Positions 34,852 through 44,041 of a stretch of DNA of 64,000 nucleotides are shown one piece after another (the first letter of the stretch is position 1; every line of letters begins with the position of its first letter). The stretch is from Pseudomonas frederiksbergensis. Its GTDB lineage: Bacteria; Pseudomonadota; Gammaproteobacteria; Pseudomonadales; Pseudomonadaceae. The DNA lies in assembly GCF_035751725.1 (NCBI RefSeq), contig NZ_CP142104.1:2666001-2730000 (forward strand), written 5' to 3'. The notes beneath the pieces were generated by a model. That model saw only the letters and a program-made list of their open reading frames with translations, did no database searches and was not told the DNA's origin. The translations under genes and the position numbers were made by a program.

Positions 34852-36522
34852 TCAGACCTTGATCATCTCCCGCACCTTCGCCGTCAACAAATCAAATGTA
34901 AACGGCTTGGTAATCATCTGCATGCCCGGGTCGAGGAAACCACCGCGCACTGCCGCGTGTTCAGCGTAACCAGTGATGAAGAGCACCTTGAGGTCGGGCC
35001 GGATTTGCCGGCCGATTTCAGCCAGTTGTCGGCCGTTCATGCCAGGTAGCCCTACGTCGCTGATCAACAGGTCGATACGTTGGCTTGATTGCAGGATCGG
35101 CATCGCGCCATTGGCGTCGCCGGCTTCGACGAAGGCGTAGCCCAGTTCGCCCAGCACCGCGCTGACCAGGACACGCACCGCCGGATCATCTTCGACGATG
35201 AGCACGGTTTCGCCATCTTGCGCATAAGGCGCTTGTGGAACGACGACCTGGGGTTCGTGTATTTCTTCGCCAATGAAGCGCGGCAGGTAAAGGTTCACGG
35301 TGGTGCCTTTGCCGACCTCGCTGTCGATGGTCACGTGTCCGCGCGACTGCTTGCTGAATCCGTAGATCATCGAAAGCCCCAGGCCGGTGCCCTGGCCGAT
35401 GGGCTTGGTGGTGAAGAAGGGATCGAATGCGCGACTCATCACCGCTTCCGGCATGCCGTACCCTGTGTCCTGTACGCTCAATACCACATAGTCGCCGGGT
35501 TCGAGATTCGTGTAGGCGTCGGTAAAACCGGTATCCAGGTACTTGTTGAAAGTCTTTACCACCAGCTTCCCGCCGTCGGGCATGGCATCGCGGGCATTGA
35601 GGACCAGGTTGAGCAGGGCGCTTTCCAGTTGGTTGGGGTCGGCTTCGGCGATCCAGAGCTGTTCGTCCAGGCGCATTTCCAGGGCGATGCTTTCGTTGAG
35701 GCTACGTTGCAGCAATTCGCCCATCGACAGCACCAAGGTGTTCATCTGCACGGCCTTCGAGTCCAGGGACTGGCGACGGGAGAACGCCAGGAGCCTGTGG
35801 GTCAGGCCCGCGGCGCGATTGGCCGAGGTCACGCCCAGGTCGATCAGGCTATCGAGGTCTTCGGTGCGGCCCCGCGCCAGGCGTCGACGTAGCAGTTCAA
35901 GACTGCCGATGATGCCGGTGAGCATGTTGTTGAAATCATGGGCGATGCCACCGGTGAGCTGTCCAACCGCTTCCATTTTCTGCGATTGGCGCAGGGCCTC
36001 CTCATTGTGGCGCAACTGGGCGGTACGCTCCTCGACCTGCTGTTCAAGGGTTTCGAGGGTGTTTTGCAGGCGCAGCTCGCTGTTGCTGAGGTCGATCAGG
36101 CGGTCCCGGGCTTCGTATTGCCTTCGGCGTCCGCGCAGTGCAGTGGTCACCAGGCTGACGAGCGTGACCGGATGGAACGGCCGCTCAAGGAAGGTCACGT
36201 TGCCCAGTTGCGCGCCAATGCGCGCGACTGGATTGTGCTCCGGTCCTCCGTGATGCGTCAGCAGGACAATGGGCAGGTCGGACCAAGCCGGCTGCTGCTC
36301 TATGTGCTGGAGCAGGTTCTCCAGCTCCGGACCTACCAGGGCTTCCGAGGAAATCACCAGCATGCCCGCCCCGTGCACCAACTCTTCGCACAAATGGCCC
36401 AGATGACTGCATACGAGGCCATGGAAGCCGGCTTCGTTGAGAATCATCAGGGCAATCTGGCTATCCCGTCCCAGCGGCGCGAGAATCAGCGCCCGCTCGG
36501 ACAGTGGCTCGGCCGACGTCAC
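34852..36522 (-). CDS. Hybrid histidine kinase with degenerate N-terminal receiver
   Basis: 556 residues, cytoplasmic. The N-terminal part (about 8-125) has receiver size and strands, but at the expected phospho-Asp position reads LVISSEALVG, without Asp. A coiled coil follows (about 133-175), then HisKA with GGIAHDFNNMLTG, HATPase with DTGYGMPEAV and GTGLGLSMIYG, and a C-terminal receiver with phospho-Asp in LISDVGLPGMNG. The GTG start at 36522 overlaps the stop of the KaiC-like gene (GTGA), so the two proteins are made together and probably work together, as KaiC and its output kinase do in cyanobacteria; that link is inference. Confidence 0.9.
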   Translation of the reverse strand: MTSAEPLSERALILAPLGRDSQIALMILNEAGFHGLVCSHLGHLCEELVHGAGMLVISSEALVGPELENLLQHIEQQPAWSDLPIVLLTHHGGPEHNPVARIGAQLGNVTFLERPFHPVTLVSLVTTALRGRRRQYEARDRLIDLSNSELRLQNTLETLEQQVEERTAQLRHNEEALRQSQKMEAVGQLTGGIAHDFNNMLTGIIGSLELLRRRLARGRTEDLDSLIDLGVTSANRAAGLTHRLLAFSRRQSLDSKAVQMNTLVLSMGELLQRSLNESIALEMRLDEQLWIAEADPNQLESALLNLVLNARDAMPDGGKLVVKTFNKYLDTGFTDAYTNLEPGDYVVLSVQDTGYGMPEAVMSRAFDPFFTTKPIGQGTGLGLSMIYGFSKQSRGHVTIDSEVGKGTTVNLYLPRFIGEEIHEPQVVVPQAPYAQDGETVLIVEDDPAVRVLVSAVLGELGYAFVEAGDANGAMPILQSSQRIDLLISDVGLPGMNGRQLAEIGRQIRPDLKVLFITGYAEHAAVRGGFLDPGMQMITKPFTFDLLTAKVREMIKV

Positions 36523-38021
36523 TGGGCTTCATCCTCAAGCAACGGGTGACCCGCTCCCATATACGTTGGCACTCCGCGCAATACGCCTTGGAACGCTTCC
36601 AGGGGCTCGCCGATGGTCATGCCCCGCTTGTTGATACGGTATTCGCGGATGGTGGATTCATGGCTGCCGGTGCGCTTCTTGATAATGGAAATCGCGCGGC
36701 GAACCTTCCCCAGCGCCTCGAAATAACGCAGCAGGATAACGGTATCGGCCAGGTAGGTGATGTCCACCGGCGCCTGCATATCACCCACGAGGCCGTGTTG
36801 CGCGACAGTCATGAACGTCGCTGCGCCTTTGCGATTGAGGTAGAGCAAAAGCTCATGCATGTGCAAGACCAGGGCGTTTTCCTCAGGCATGGCGGCCTGG
36901 TAGCCGTTGATGCTGTCGATCACCACCGTCTTGATGTCGCCTTCGTTGACGCAACGGCGTACCCGGTGGGAGAACTCGCCGGGGGACAGCTCGGCGGCAT
37001 CGACCTGTTCGATCAGCAGGTTGCCGGTCTTCTGCAGCTCCAGCAGATCGATGCCGATGTGCTTCATGCGCTCGAACAGCAAACCCAGCTCTTCATCGAA
37101 AATGAACAGGGCGGCTTTTTCGCCGCGCTGTACAGCTGCTGCCGCGAAGATAAGGGAGATCAACGACTTGCCGGTACCGGCCGGACCAAGGATCAGCGTG
37201 CTGGAGCCGGTCTCGATACCGCCGCCGAGCAGGGCGTCCATTTCCTGGATGCCGCTGGACAATTGCTGGCGCACGTACTGTCCACGGTGCTCGGCGGCCA
37301 CCAGGCGAGGGAAGACATGCACGCCGTCGCCCATGATCGTGAAATCGTGGTAGCCACCACGGTACTTCTGCCCGCGGTACTTGACCACGCGCAACCGTCG
37401 CCGCTCGGCACCGTAAGACGGAGTCAATTCTTCGAGGCGGACCACGCCGTGGGCCACGCTGTGCACCGTCTTGTCCAGGGATTCGGTGGTCAAGTCATCC
37501 AGGAGCAGGACCGTGGCGTCGTAGCGTACGAAATAGTGCTTGATCGCCAGGATCTGCCGGCGATAGCGCAGGGAGCTTTGCGCCAGGAGGCGGATCTCGG
37601 AAAGACTGTCCAGCACGACGCGGGTCGGCTTGAATCGCTCGACCACTTCGAAGATCTGCCGGGTCGCTTCGCCCAGCTCCAGGTCCGAGGAATACAGCAG
37701 GCTTTGCTGATGCTCGGCGTTGAGCAGGCTCTCGGGCGGGGTCAACTCGAAGATGTGGATGTTTTCATCCATGGTCCACCCGTGGGACGCTGCGCCCTGG
37801 CGCAATTCACGCTCGGTCTCCGATAGCGTGATGTACAACGAGCGCTCGCCGGCCTCGGCACCGGCTAGCAGGAAGTGCAACGCGACCGTGGTTTTGCCAG
37901 TGCCCGGTTCTCCCTCCAGGAGGAACACATGGCCTCGGGACAAACCACCGGAAAGGATGTCGTCCAGCCCTTCGATACCGGTGGCGGCTTTTGCGCTGAT
38001 CAACTCGTTAGATGTAGTCAA
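36519..38021 (-). CDS. KaiC-like double-domain ATPase
   Basis: 500 residues, close to cyanobacterial KaiC (519), with two RecA-like domains: Walker A GEPGTGKTT at 37-45 and GPAGTGKS near 275. The second domain has the KaiC region where Ser431-Thr432 of Synechococcus are autophosphorylated; here the aligned residues are Thr422-Tyr423 (DITYLADT). No kaiA or kaiB is nearby. Such proteins in proteobacteria are tied to stress or signalling rather than a proven clock. The start is uncertain: a TTG at 38019-38021 six bases after AGAGGG, or the ATG at 38034-38036 adding five residues. Overlaps the hybrid kinase gene. Confidence 0.88.
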   Translation of the reverse strand: MTTSNELISAKAATGIEGLDDILSGGLSRGHVFLLEGEPGTGKTTVALHFLLAGAEAGERSLYITLSETERELRQGAASHGWTMDENIHIFELTPPESLLNAEHQQSLLYSSDLELGEATRQIFEVVERFKPTRVVLDSLSEIRLLAQSSLRYRRQILAIKHYFVRYDATVLLLDDLTTESLDKTVHSVAHGVVRLEELTPSYGAERRRLRVVKYRGQKYRGGYHDFTIMGDGVHVFPRLVAAEHRGQYVRQQLSSGIQEMDALLGGGIETGSSTLILGPAGTGKSLISLIFAAAAVQRGEKAALFIFDEELGLLFERMKHIGIDLLELQKTGNLLIEQVDAAELSPGEFSHRVRRCVNEGDIKTVVIDSINGYQAAMPEENALVLHMHELLLYLNRKGAATFMTVAQHGLVGDMQAPVDITYLADTVILLRYFEALGKVRRAISIIKKRTGSHESTIREYRINKRGMTIGEPLEAFQGVLRGVPTYMGAGHPLLEDEAQ

Positions 38022-38173
38022 AAATAACCCTCTCATGACTAGGGAAGTGGGCAGCTGGCGGGTTCGTGCCAGAAATGAACTGCCTGAATACTTGACCTTT
38101 GGCAGTGATGGCGGTTCCGCTTCCTTTGACAAAACGCGTACTGCTGCACAACTTCTTGCCCTCACAGATCGGT

Positions 38174-39229
38174 CTATAAACCTTGCTGTATCGCCGGGTC
38201 GTCGGGGTTCAGTTGTTCCAGTTGAGCCAACAATACCTGGACATGTTGCAACTGACCGGTTTCCTTCCAATAGTTGATCAGCAGGACCCGAGCGTTGCGG
38301 TCGGCGGGATAGCGCTGGACAATTTCCTGCAGCTGTTTCTGCGCCGCTTCCACCTCCTGCTCAGCATGCAGCGTGGTTGCCAGGTCGTAGCGGTATTGGC
38401 GATTATCAGGTTCCAGCTCCACGGCTTTCGCCAAGCCTAGCACCGCATATTCACTTTGCCCGTGCTGCAACAGCCACATGCCCAATGCATGTTGCAGATA
38501 AGCCGATGCCGGCTGCGCTTGCAACTGCCGGGCGAGCAATTGGCGTGCGGCTTCTCCCTGGCCTTGTTTGTCCAGCACATCGATCTGCATCACCAGTGCC
38601 GGCAGGTTGTCCGGTTGCAGCTGCAGGGTCTGTTCCAGCGCCTGCTGGGCTTTTTTCAGCTCGGCGTCATGCACATGCAGGCGGGCGAGCTGATAGAGCG
38701 ATTCGGGCGTGGGTGGGCCGTCGTTCAGCACTTGCTTCCAAGTATCGACGGCAATCTGCATCGCGCCGAAATACAGGCCCAGTTCATCTGGCGACAGACC
38801 CAGCAGTGCATTCACGGCGGCGAAGCGGACGTCCGGCTCGTTGTCATCCAAGAGCGGGCCGAGCAGCAGGCTGCGCTGGGCGTTCGGCACCAGCCCGACG
38901 ATGCTACCGATGGCGGCACGACGCACGGCCGGCGATTCGCTGTGCAGATCCGCCTGCGCCAGTTTCAAGGCTTGGGGGCTGGGATAGTTGGGCAGTTCGG
39001 CGTGTAGCCATATGCGGCGCTTCGCAGAGAGGTCCGGACGTGCCAGTTGCTGGTAAAGCATTCGCGCCGCGCCTGGCTGGCCGTTGCGAGCGTTCTCCAA
39101 TGCTTCGCTGTATCCGCGCTTGATGGCCTCGGGAACCTGCGGTGTGGCGTTGCGCAACCACATCGCGACGATGCCGATCGCCAACACAACGGCAAGACTG
39201 AGAAGCAGGTAGCGGCGAGACGAAGACAT
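38174..39229 (-). CDS. Membrane-anchored TPR protein
   Basis: 351 residues. One N-terminal membrane helix (about 6-24) anchors a periplasmic or cytoplasmic helical-repeat domain. Residues about 70-150 look like HEAT-type pairs (SPAVRRAAIGSIVGL, EPDVRFAAVNALLGL), and from about 165 to the end there are tetratricopeptide repeats (ALEQTLQLQPDNLPAL, AVLGLAKAVELEPDNRQYRYDL). It probably scaffolds protein contacts; partners unknown. It is 137 bp upstream of the KaiC-like gene on the same strand, so co-transcription is possible but not shown. Confidence 0.8.
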   Translation of the reverse strand: MSSSRRYLLLSLAVVLAIGIVAMWLRNATPQVPEAIKRGYSEALENARNGQPGAARMLYQQLARPDLSAKRRIWLHAELPNYPSPQALKLAQADLHSESPAVRRAAIGSIVGLVPNAQRSLLLGPLLDDNEPDVRFAAVNALLGLSPDELGLYFGAMQIAVDTWKQVLNDGPPTPESLYQLARLHVHDAELKKAQQALEQTLQLQPDNLPALVMQIDVLDKQGQGEAARQLLARQLQAQPASAYLQHALGMWLLQHGQSEYAVLGLAKAVELEPDNRQYRYDLATTLHAEQEVEAAQKQLQEIVQRYPADRNARVLLINYWKETGQLQHVQVLLAQLEQLNPDDPAIQQGL

Positions 39230-39342
39230 GCAGGTAATCCATAACCAGTAGCGCGAAATGTCGCAAGCTTCGGTCAGGCGGCGGCCCGAGTCAAACCCTG
39301 TGAATTATGGATCGACCCCGCAACGAACCCCGCTCGACAAAT

Positions 39343-39376
39343 AAAAAAGCCCCGCGTCCGAATGAGACGCGGGGCA
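39343..39376 (-). terminator. Rho-independent terminator of mexEF-oprN
   Basis: GCCCCGCGTC at 39349-39358 pairs perfectly with 39366-39375 over a 7-base loop. Reading leftward, six T's follow (complement of A39343-A39348). It lies 50 bp after the oprN-type gene stop, and marks the end of the efflux operon. Confidence 0.92.
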
Positions 39377-39425
39377 AACAATTGGTTGGTTGCGGCCAAC
39401 CAAAGGAGCTCGGTTGGGAAGGGGG

Positions 39426-40850
39426 TCAGTTGCTGGCGACGGTTTCCGGCTGCCAGCCGCCACCCAGGGCCTTGTAGATCGCGACGATGCCGCGATACAG
39501 GTCGACTTCGGCCTGGGCCTGGCTGTCTTCGGCGGCCAGGCGTTCACGCTGGGCGTCGAGCAGCACAAGGAAATCCTCGGTGCCTTCGCGGTAGCGGATC
39601 TCGGCCAGGTCGGCGGCCGCGCGGCTCGATTCGCTCTGGCGGATCAGCGAGATCAGGCGTTGCTGGCGCTTGCCGTAGTCGCTGAAGGCGTTTTCCGATT
39701 CTTCCAAGGCCAGCAGCACTTGTTGCTCATAGTTGGCCAGGGCGCCATCCGCTTCGGCGTTCGCGCCACGCAAGCGAGCCCGCACGCTGCCCAAGTCAAA
39801 AGCGGCCCAGGTAATGCTCGGGCCCAGCGCCCAGGCGTTGGCCGCCGAAGAGCCGATCTGCGAGCCGCGCCCGGCAGTGAAGCCGAGGAAACCGCTGAGA
39901 CTGACCCGAGGGAAAAGGTCGGCCTTGGCCACGCCGATGCGCGCCGTGGCAGCGGCCAGTTGACGCTCGGCGCTGAGGATGTCGGGACGGCGTTGCAGCA
40001 GTTGCCCTGGATCGCCTATTGGCAGGGCCTTGGCAATGGCTGGCAACTGTTTAGGACTCAAGTCTACGGTCAGCTTGTCCGGCCGTTCGCCCAGCAACGT
40101 TGCGATGCGGTTGCGTTGGCGGGCCTGTTCGGCCTGCAGTTGCGGCACGCTGGCCTCCACCGCGGCCAGGCGGGCATCGGCACGCACCACGTCAAGCTGA
40201 TCGCCTACGCCGGCGTCGCGCAGGCTTTCGGTGATCTTGCGGGACGCCTGCTGGTTGTCGAGGTTCGCCAGCGCAATTTTCTCCCGCAGCTGTGCGCCGC
40301 GCAGTTGGCCATAGGCGTCCACCAGCTCGGCGATCATCGTCACCTGCAGTTGGTAGAGATCGGCCTCGGCGGCCTGCTGGTCGGCATCGGTCGCTTCCAG
40401 GTTGCGCTGGATGCGTCCGAACAGGTCCAGCTCCCAGGCCATGTCCAGGCCCAGGTCGTAACGCTCGGAATTGATCCGGTCGTCAGTCTGCCCCATCGGA
40501 TTCTGGCCTTTGCCCAGTTCGCTGCTGGCGCGGCTGGTAATGGTCGGCATGGCGTCATTGCTGGCATCGTCGCGAATCGCCCGGGCGGCCCGCAGGCGGG
40601 CAAAGGCCACGCGCAACTCGCGGTTGCCTTCCAGGGAGCGGGTCACCAGCGCGTTGAGGGTCGGATCGTCGAACTGCTGCCACCAGACGCCCTCGAAGCG
40701 GGCGCGGTCAAAGTTCTTCTGGCCGGCGGCGCCGTCGGTGGCGGTGGTAATGTTCGCCGCCTCCGTTTGCGGTGCCTTGTAGTCCGGGCCTACCGCGCAG
40801 GCGCTCAGCGCGAGGACCAGCAGGCTCGGTACGAACGCTTTCAAACTCAT
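39426..40850 (-). CDS. oprN: RND efflux outer-membrane lipoprotein channel, OprN-like
   Basis: 474 residues, NodT/TolC-like family. A lipoprotein signal peptide has its lipobox at ALSAC, with Cys18 as the lipidated residue, followed by AVGPDYKAP, the family's usual mature start. Two outer-membrane-factor repeats follow, with the long helices forming the periplasmic tunnel (RPDILSAERQLAAATARIGVAKADLFPRVSL in part). It opens the outer membrane for the MexF pump. Its ATG overlaps the mexF stop by four bases; the operon terminator follows. Confidence 0.92.
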   Translation of the reverse strand: MSLKAFVPSLLVLALSACAVGPDYKAPQTEAANITTATDGAAGQKNFDRARFEGVWWQQFDDPTLNALVTRSLEGNRELRVAFARLRAARAIRDDASNDAMPTITSRASSELGKGQNPMGQTDDRINSERYDLGLDMAWELDLFGRIQRNLEATDADQQAAEADLYQLQVTMIAELVDAYGQLRGAQLREKIALANLDNQQASRKITESLRDAGVGDQLDVVRADARLAAVEASVPQLQAEQARQRNRIATLLGERPDKLTVDLSPKQLPAIAKALPIGDPGQLLQRRPDILSAERQLAAATARIGVAKADLFPRVSLSGFLGFTAGRGSQIGSSAANAWALGPSITWAAFDLGSVRARLRGANAEADGALANYEQQVLLALEESENAFSDYGKRQQRLISLIRQSESSRAAADLAEIRYREGTEDFLVLLDAQRERLAAEDSQAQAEVDLYRGIVAIYKALGGGWQPETVASN

Positions 40851-43800
40851 TGTTGCGCCTCCAGTTTCAACGCCCGGGCCGCCTTGCGGGCCTCGCTACG
40901 CTCGACGAAGTTGCGGATCAGTACATAGAACACCGGAGTGAGCAGCAGGCCGAAGAAGGTTACGCCAAGCATCCCCGAGAACACCGCCACACCCATGGCA
41001 TGGCGCATTTCCGCACCGGCGCCGCTGGAGAACACCAGGGGCACCACGCCCATGATGAAAGCGAAGGAGGTCATCAGGATCGGCCGCAGACGCAGGCGGC
41101 ACGCTTCCAGGACCGCCGCCAGCGGATTCATGCCCTCGAGCTGTTTGTCCTTGGCGAACTCGACGATCAGGATCGCGTTCTTACAGGCAAGTCCTACAAG
41201 TACGATCAAGCCGATTTGGGTAAAGATGTTGTTGTCGCCACCGGACAGAATCACCCCGGTAATGGCCGACAGCAGGGTCATCGGTACGATCAGGATTACC
41301 GCCAATGGCAGGCTCCAGCTTTCGTATTGCGCGGCGAGCACCAGGAACGCCAGCAATACGCAGAGCGGGAACACGAACAGCGCGGTGTTGCCGGAGAGGA
41401 TCTGCTGGTACGTCAGGTCGGTCCACTCGTAGGTCATGCCGTTGGGCAATTCGTCCTGGAGCAGTTTCTCGATGGCTTTCTCGGCCTGGCCGGAGCTGTA
41501 GCCCGGGGCGGCGGCACCATTGATTTCGGCAGTGATGAAGCCGTTGTAGTGCATCACGCGGTCAGGTCCCGAGGTGTCGCTGACCTTGATGAAGGTCGCC
41601 AGCGGGATCATCTCGCCACGGTTGTTGCGCACCTTGAGCTGGCCGATCTGGTCCGATTCGAGGCGGAACTGCTGCTCGGCCTGGACGTTGACCTGGTAGG
41701 TGCGGCCAAAGCGGTTGAAGTCGTTGGCATACAGCGAACCCAGGTAGATCTGCAGGGTGTCGAAGATGTCGCTGACGGCCACGCCGTGGGTCTTGGCTTT
41801 TTCACGGTCGATGGCGGCATCGACCTGGGGCACGTTCACGGTGTAGCTGGTGAACAGGCCGGCCAGTTCCGGCACGCTGTGGCTCTTGGTGATGATGTTC
41901 ATGGTTTCTTTGTACAGCTCGTCGTAGCCCAGGTTGCCCCGGTCTTCGATTTGCAGGCGGAAACCACCGATCGTGCCCAGGCCCTGTACCGGCGGCGGCG
42001 GGAAGATCGCCATGTAGGCTTCCTGGATTTCCGAGTACTGGCCGTTCAAGGCACCGGCGATGGCGCCGGCCGACATGCTCGGGTCCTTGCGCTCGTCAAA
42101 GGGCTTGAGCGTCACGAACACGATGCCGGCGTTCGGGCTGTTGGTAAAACCGTTGATCGACAGGCCCGGGAAGGCCACGGCGCTTTCGACGCCTGGCTGC
42201 TTGAGGGCCAGGTCGGACATGCGCTTGATCACGTCTTCGGTGCGATCCAGGCTCGCGGCATCCGGCAATTGGGCAAAGGCCACCAGGTACTGCTTGTCCT
42301 GGCCGGGCACGAAGCCGGTCGGCGTGTTGGAGAAACCGAAGAAAGTCAACACCATCAAGCCTGCGTAGACAACCAGGGCAATACCGCTGCTGCGGATCAC
42401 CCGAGCGACGGTCCCCACATAACCGTGGCTGGCACGTTCGAAGAAGCGGTTGAACGGACGGAACAGCCAGCCACCGAAAATCTTGTCCAGGAACTTGGAG
42501 AAACGGTCCTTGGGCGCGTCATGTCCCTTGAGCAATACGGCGGCCAGGGCCGGCGACAGGGTCAGGGAGTTAATTGCCGAGATCACCGTGGAGATGGCAA
42601 TGGTCAGGGCGAACTGTTTATAGAACTGGCCGGTCAAGCCACTGATGAACGCTGCCGGAACGAAGACCGCGCACAGCACCAGGGCGGTGGCGATGATCGG
42701 GCCGGTTACTTCGCCCATGGCACGCTTGGTCGCCTCCACGGGGGTGAGCCCAAGCTCGATGTTTCGCTCGACGTTCTCCACCACCACGATGGCGTCGTCC
42801 ACCACGATACCGATCGCCAGTACCAGCCCAAACAGCGACAGTGCGTTGAGGGAGAATCCGAACAGGTGCATGACCGCGAACGTACCGATCAGCGACACCG
42901 GCACCGCCACCAGCGGAATGATCGAGGCGCGCCAGGTCTGCAGGAACAGGATCACTACCAGCACGACGAGGATCAGCGCTTCGAACAGGGTGTGCACCAC
43001 CGCCTCGATGGAGCCGCGGACGAAGATGGTCGGGTCATAGACGATGCTGTAGTCCATCCCGGCCGGGAAGCCTTTCTTCAACTCCTCCATCTTCTCGCGA
43101 ACGTCGTTGGAGATCTGGATGGCGTTGGAACCCGGACGCTGGAAGATCGGGATCGCCACCGCCGGCTGGTTGTCCAGCAGCGAACGCAAGGCGTACTGGC
43201 TGGAGCCCAGTTCGACCCGGGCAATGTCCTTCAGGCGAGTGATCTCGCCGTTGGCGCCGGAACGAATGATGATGTTCTCGAATTCTTCTTCATTGACCAG
43301 GCGACCCTGGGTGTTGATCGACAGCTGGAAAGCCTGGGCATTCGGCGCCGGTGGCGCACCCAGGGCACCGGCAGCGACCTGGCGGTTCTGTTCACGGATC
43401 GCCGTGACCACGTCGGTGGCGGTCAGGTTGCGCGAGGCGGTCTTGTTCGGATCCAGCCAGACCCGCAGGGAGTAGTCGCCCATGCCGAACAGTTGTACGT
43501 CACCCACGCCACCCAGGCGTGCCAATTCGTCCTTGATATTGAGCAAGGCGTAGTTGGACAGGTAGAGCATGTCGTAGCGTTTGTCCGGCGAGGTCAAGTG
43601 CACGACCATGGTCAGGTCGGGCGATGCCTTGTCCACCGTGATGCCGATCCGGGTCACTTCTTCCGGCAGCTTGGGCTCGGTCCGGGTGACGCGGTTCTGC
43701 ACTTGCACCTGGGCGTTATCCAGGTCGGTGCCGAGGGCGAAGGTGATGGTCAGGGTGATCTTGCCGTCAGCGGTGGACTGCGAGGACATGTACAGCATGT

Positions 43801-44026
43801 TCTCGACGCCGGTGATGGCTTGTTCCAGGGGCGCGGCCACGGTTTCGCCGATGACCTTGGGGTTGGCGCCCGGGAAGTTGGCCCGCACGACCACGGTCGG
43901 AGGCACGACTTCCGGGTATTCGCTGATCGGCAGCTGGAACAGCGAGATGGCGCCGGCGATCAGGATCAACAGCGAGAGCACCGCTGCGAAGATCGGTCGC
44001 GAAATGAAGAACTGGGAGAATTTCAT
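40847..44026 (-). CDS. mexF: RND multidrug efflux pump, MexF-like
   Basis: 1059 residues, inner-membrane proton-driven exporter with twelve helices and two large periplasmic loops. The sequence follows P. aeruginosa MexF closely from the N-terminus (SQFFISRPIFAAVLSLLILI) to the C-terminal GVVPLVFSSGAGAEMRHAMG. The helix-4 proton-relay Asp pair is present in IVVDDAIVVVENVE. MexF pumps export chloramphenicol, fluoroquinolones and quinolone signal precursors. It starts 15 bp after mexE and overlaps oprN. Confidence 0.96.
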   Translation of the reverse strand: MKFSQFFISRPIFAAVLSLLILIAGAISLFQLPISEYPEVVPPTVVVRANFPGANPKVIGETVAAPLEQAITGVENMLYMSSQSTADGKITLTITFALGTDLDNAQVQVQNRVTRTEPKLPEEVTRIGITVDKASPDLTMVVHLTSPDKRYDMLYLSNYALLNIKDELARLGGVGDVQLFGMGDYSLRVWLDPNKTASRNLTATDVVTAIREQNRQVAAGALGAPPAPNAQAFQLSINTQGRLVNEEEFENIIIRSGANGEITRLKDIARVELGSSQYALRSLLDNQPAVAIPIFQRPGSNAIQISNDVREKMEELKKGFPAGMDYSIVYDPTIFVRGSIEAVVHTLFEALILVVLVVILFLQTWRASIIPLVAVPVSLIGTFAVMHLFGFSLNALSLFGLVLAIGIVVDDAIVVVENVERNIELGLTPVEATKRAMGEVTGPIIATALVLCAVFVPAAFISGLTGQFYKQFALTIAISTVISAINSLTLSPALAAVLLKGHDAPKDRFSKFLDKIFGGWLFRPFNRFFERASHGYVGTVARVIRSSGIALVVYAGLMVLTFFGFSNTPTGFVPGQDKQYLVAFAQLPDAASLDRTEDVIKRMSDLALKQPGVESAVAFPGLSINGFTNSPNAGIVFVTLKPFDERKDPSMSAGAIAGALNGQYSEIQEAYMAIFPPPPVQGLGTIGGFRLQIEDRGNLGYDELYKETMNIITKSHSVPELAGLFTSYTVNVPQVDAAIDREKAKTHGVAVSDIFDTLQIYLGSLYANDFNRFGRTYQVNVQAEQQFRLESDQIGQLKVRNNRGEMIPLATFIKVSDTSGPDRVMHYNGFITAEINGAAAPGYSSGQAEKAIEKLLQDELPNGMTYEWTDLTYQQILSGNTALFVFPLCVLLAFLVLAAQYESWSLPLAVILIVPMTLLSAITGVILSGGDNNIFTQIGLIVLVGLACKNAILIVEFAKDKQLEGMNPLAAVLEACRLRLRPILMTSFAFIMGVVPLVFSSGAGAEMRHAMGVAVFSGMLGVTFFGLLLTPVFYVLIRNFVERSEARKAARALKLEAQQ

Positions 44027-44041
44027 CTTGAGTACAGTCCC

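Noticed and set aside
34563..34862. A 99-codon frame ending in an Arg-Ser repeat
   Set aside because: It is made by the dispersed repeat and the hexamer array, which read as Arg-Ser by chance.
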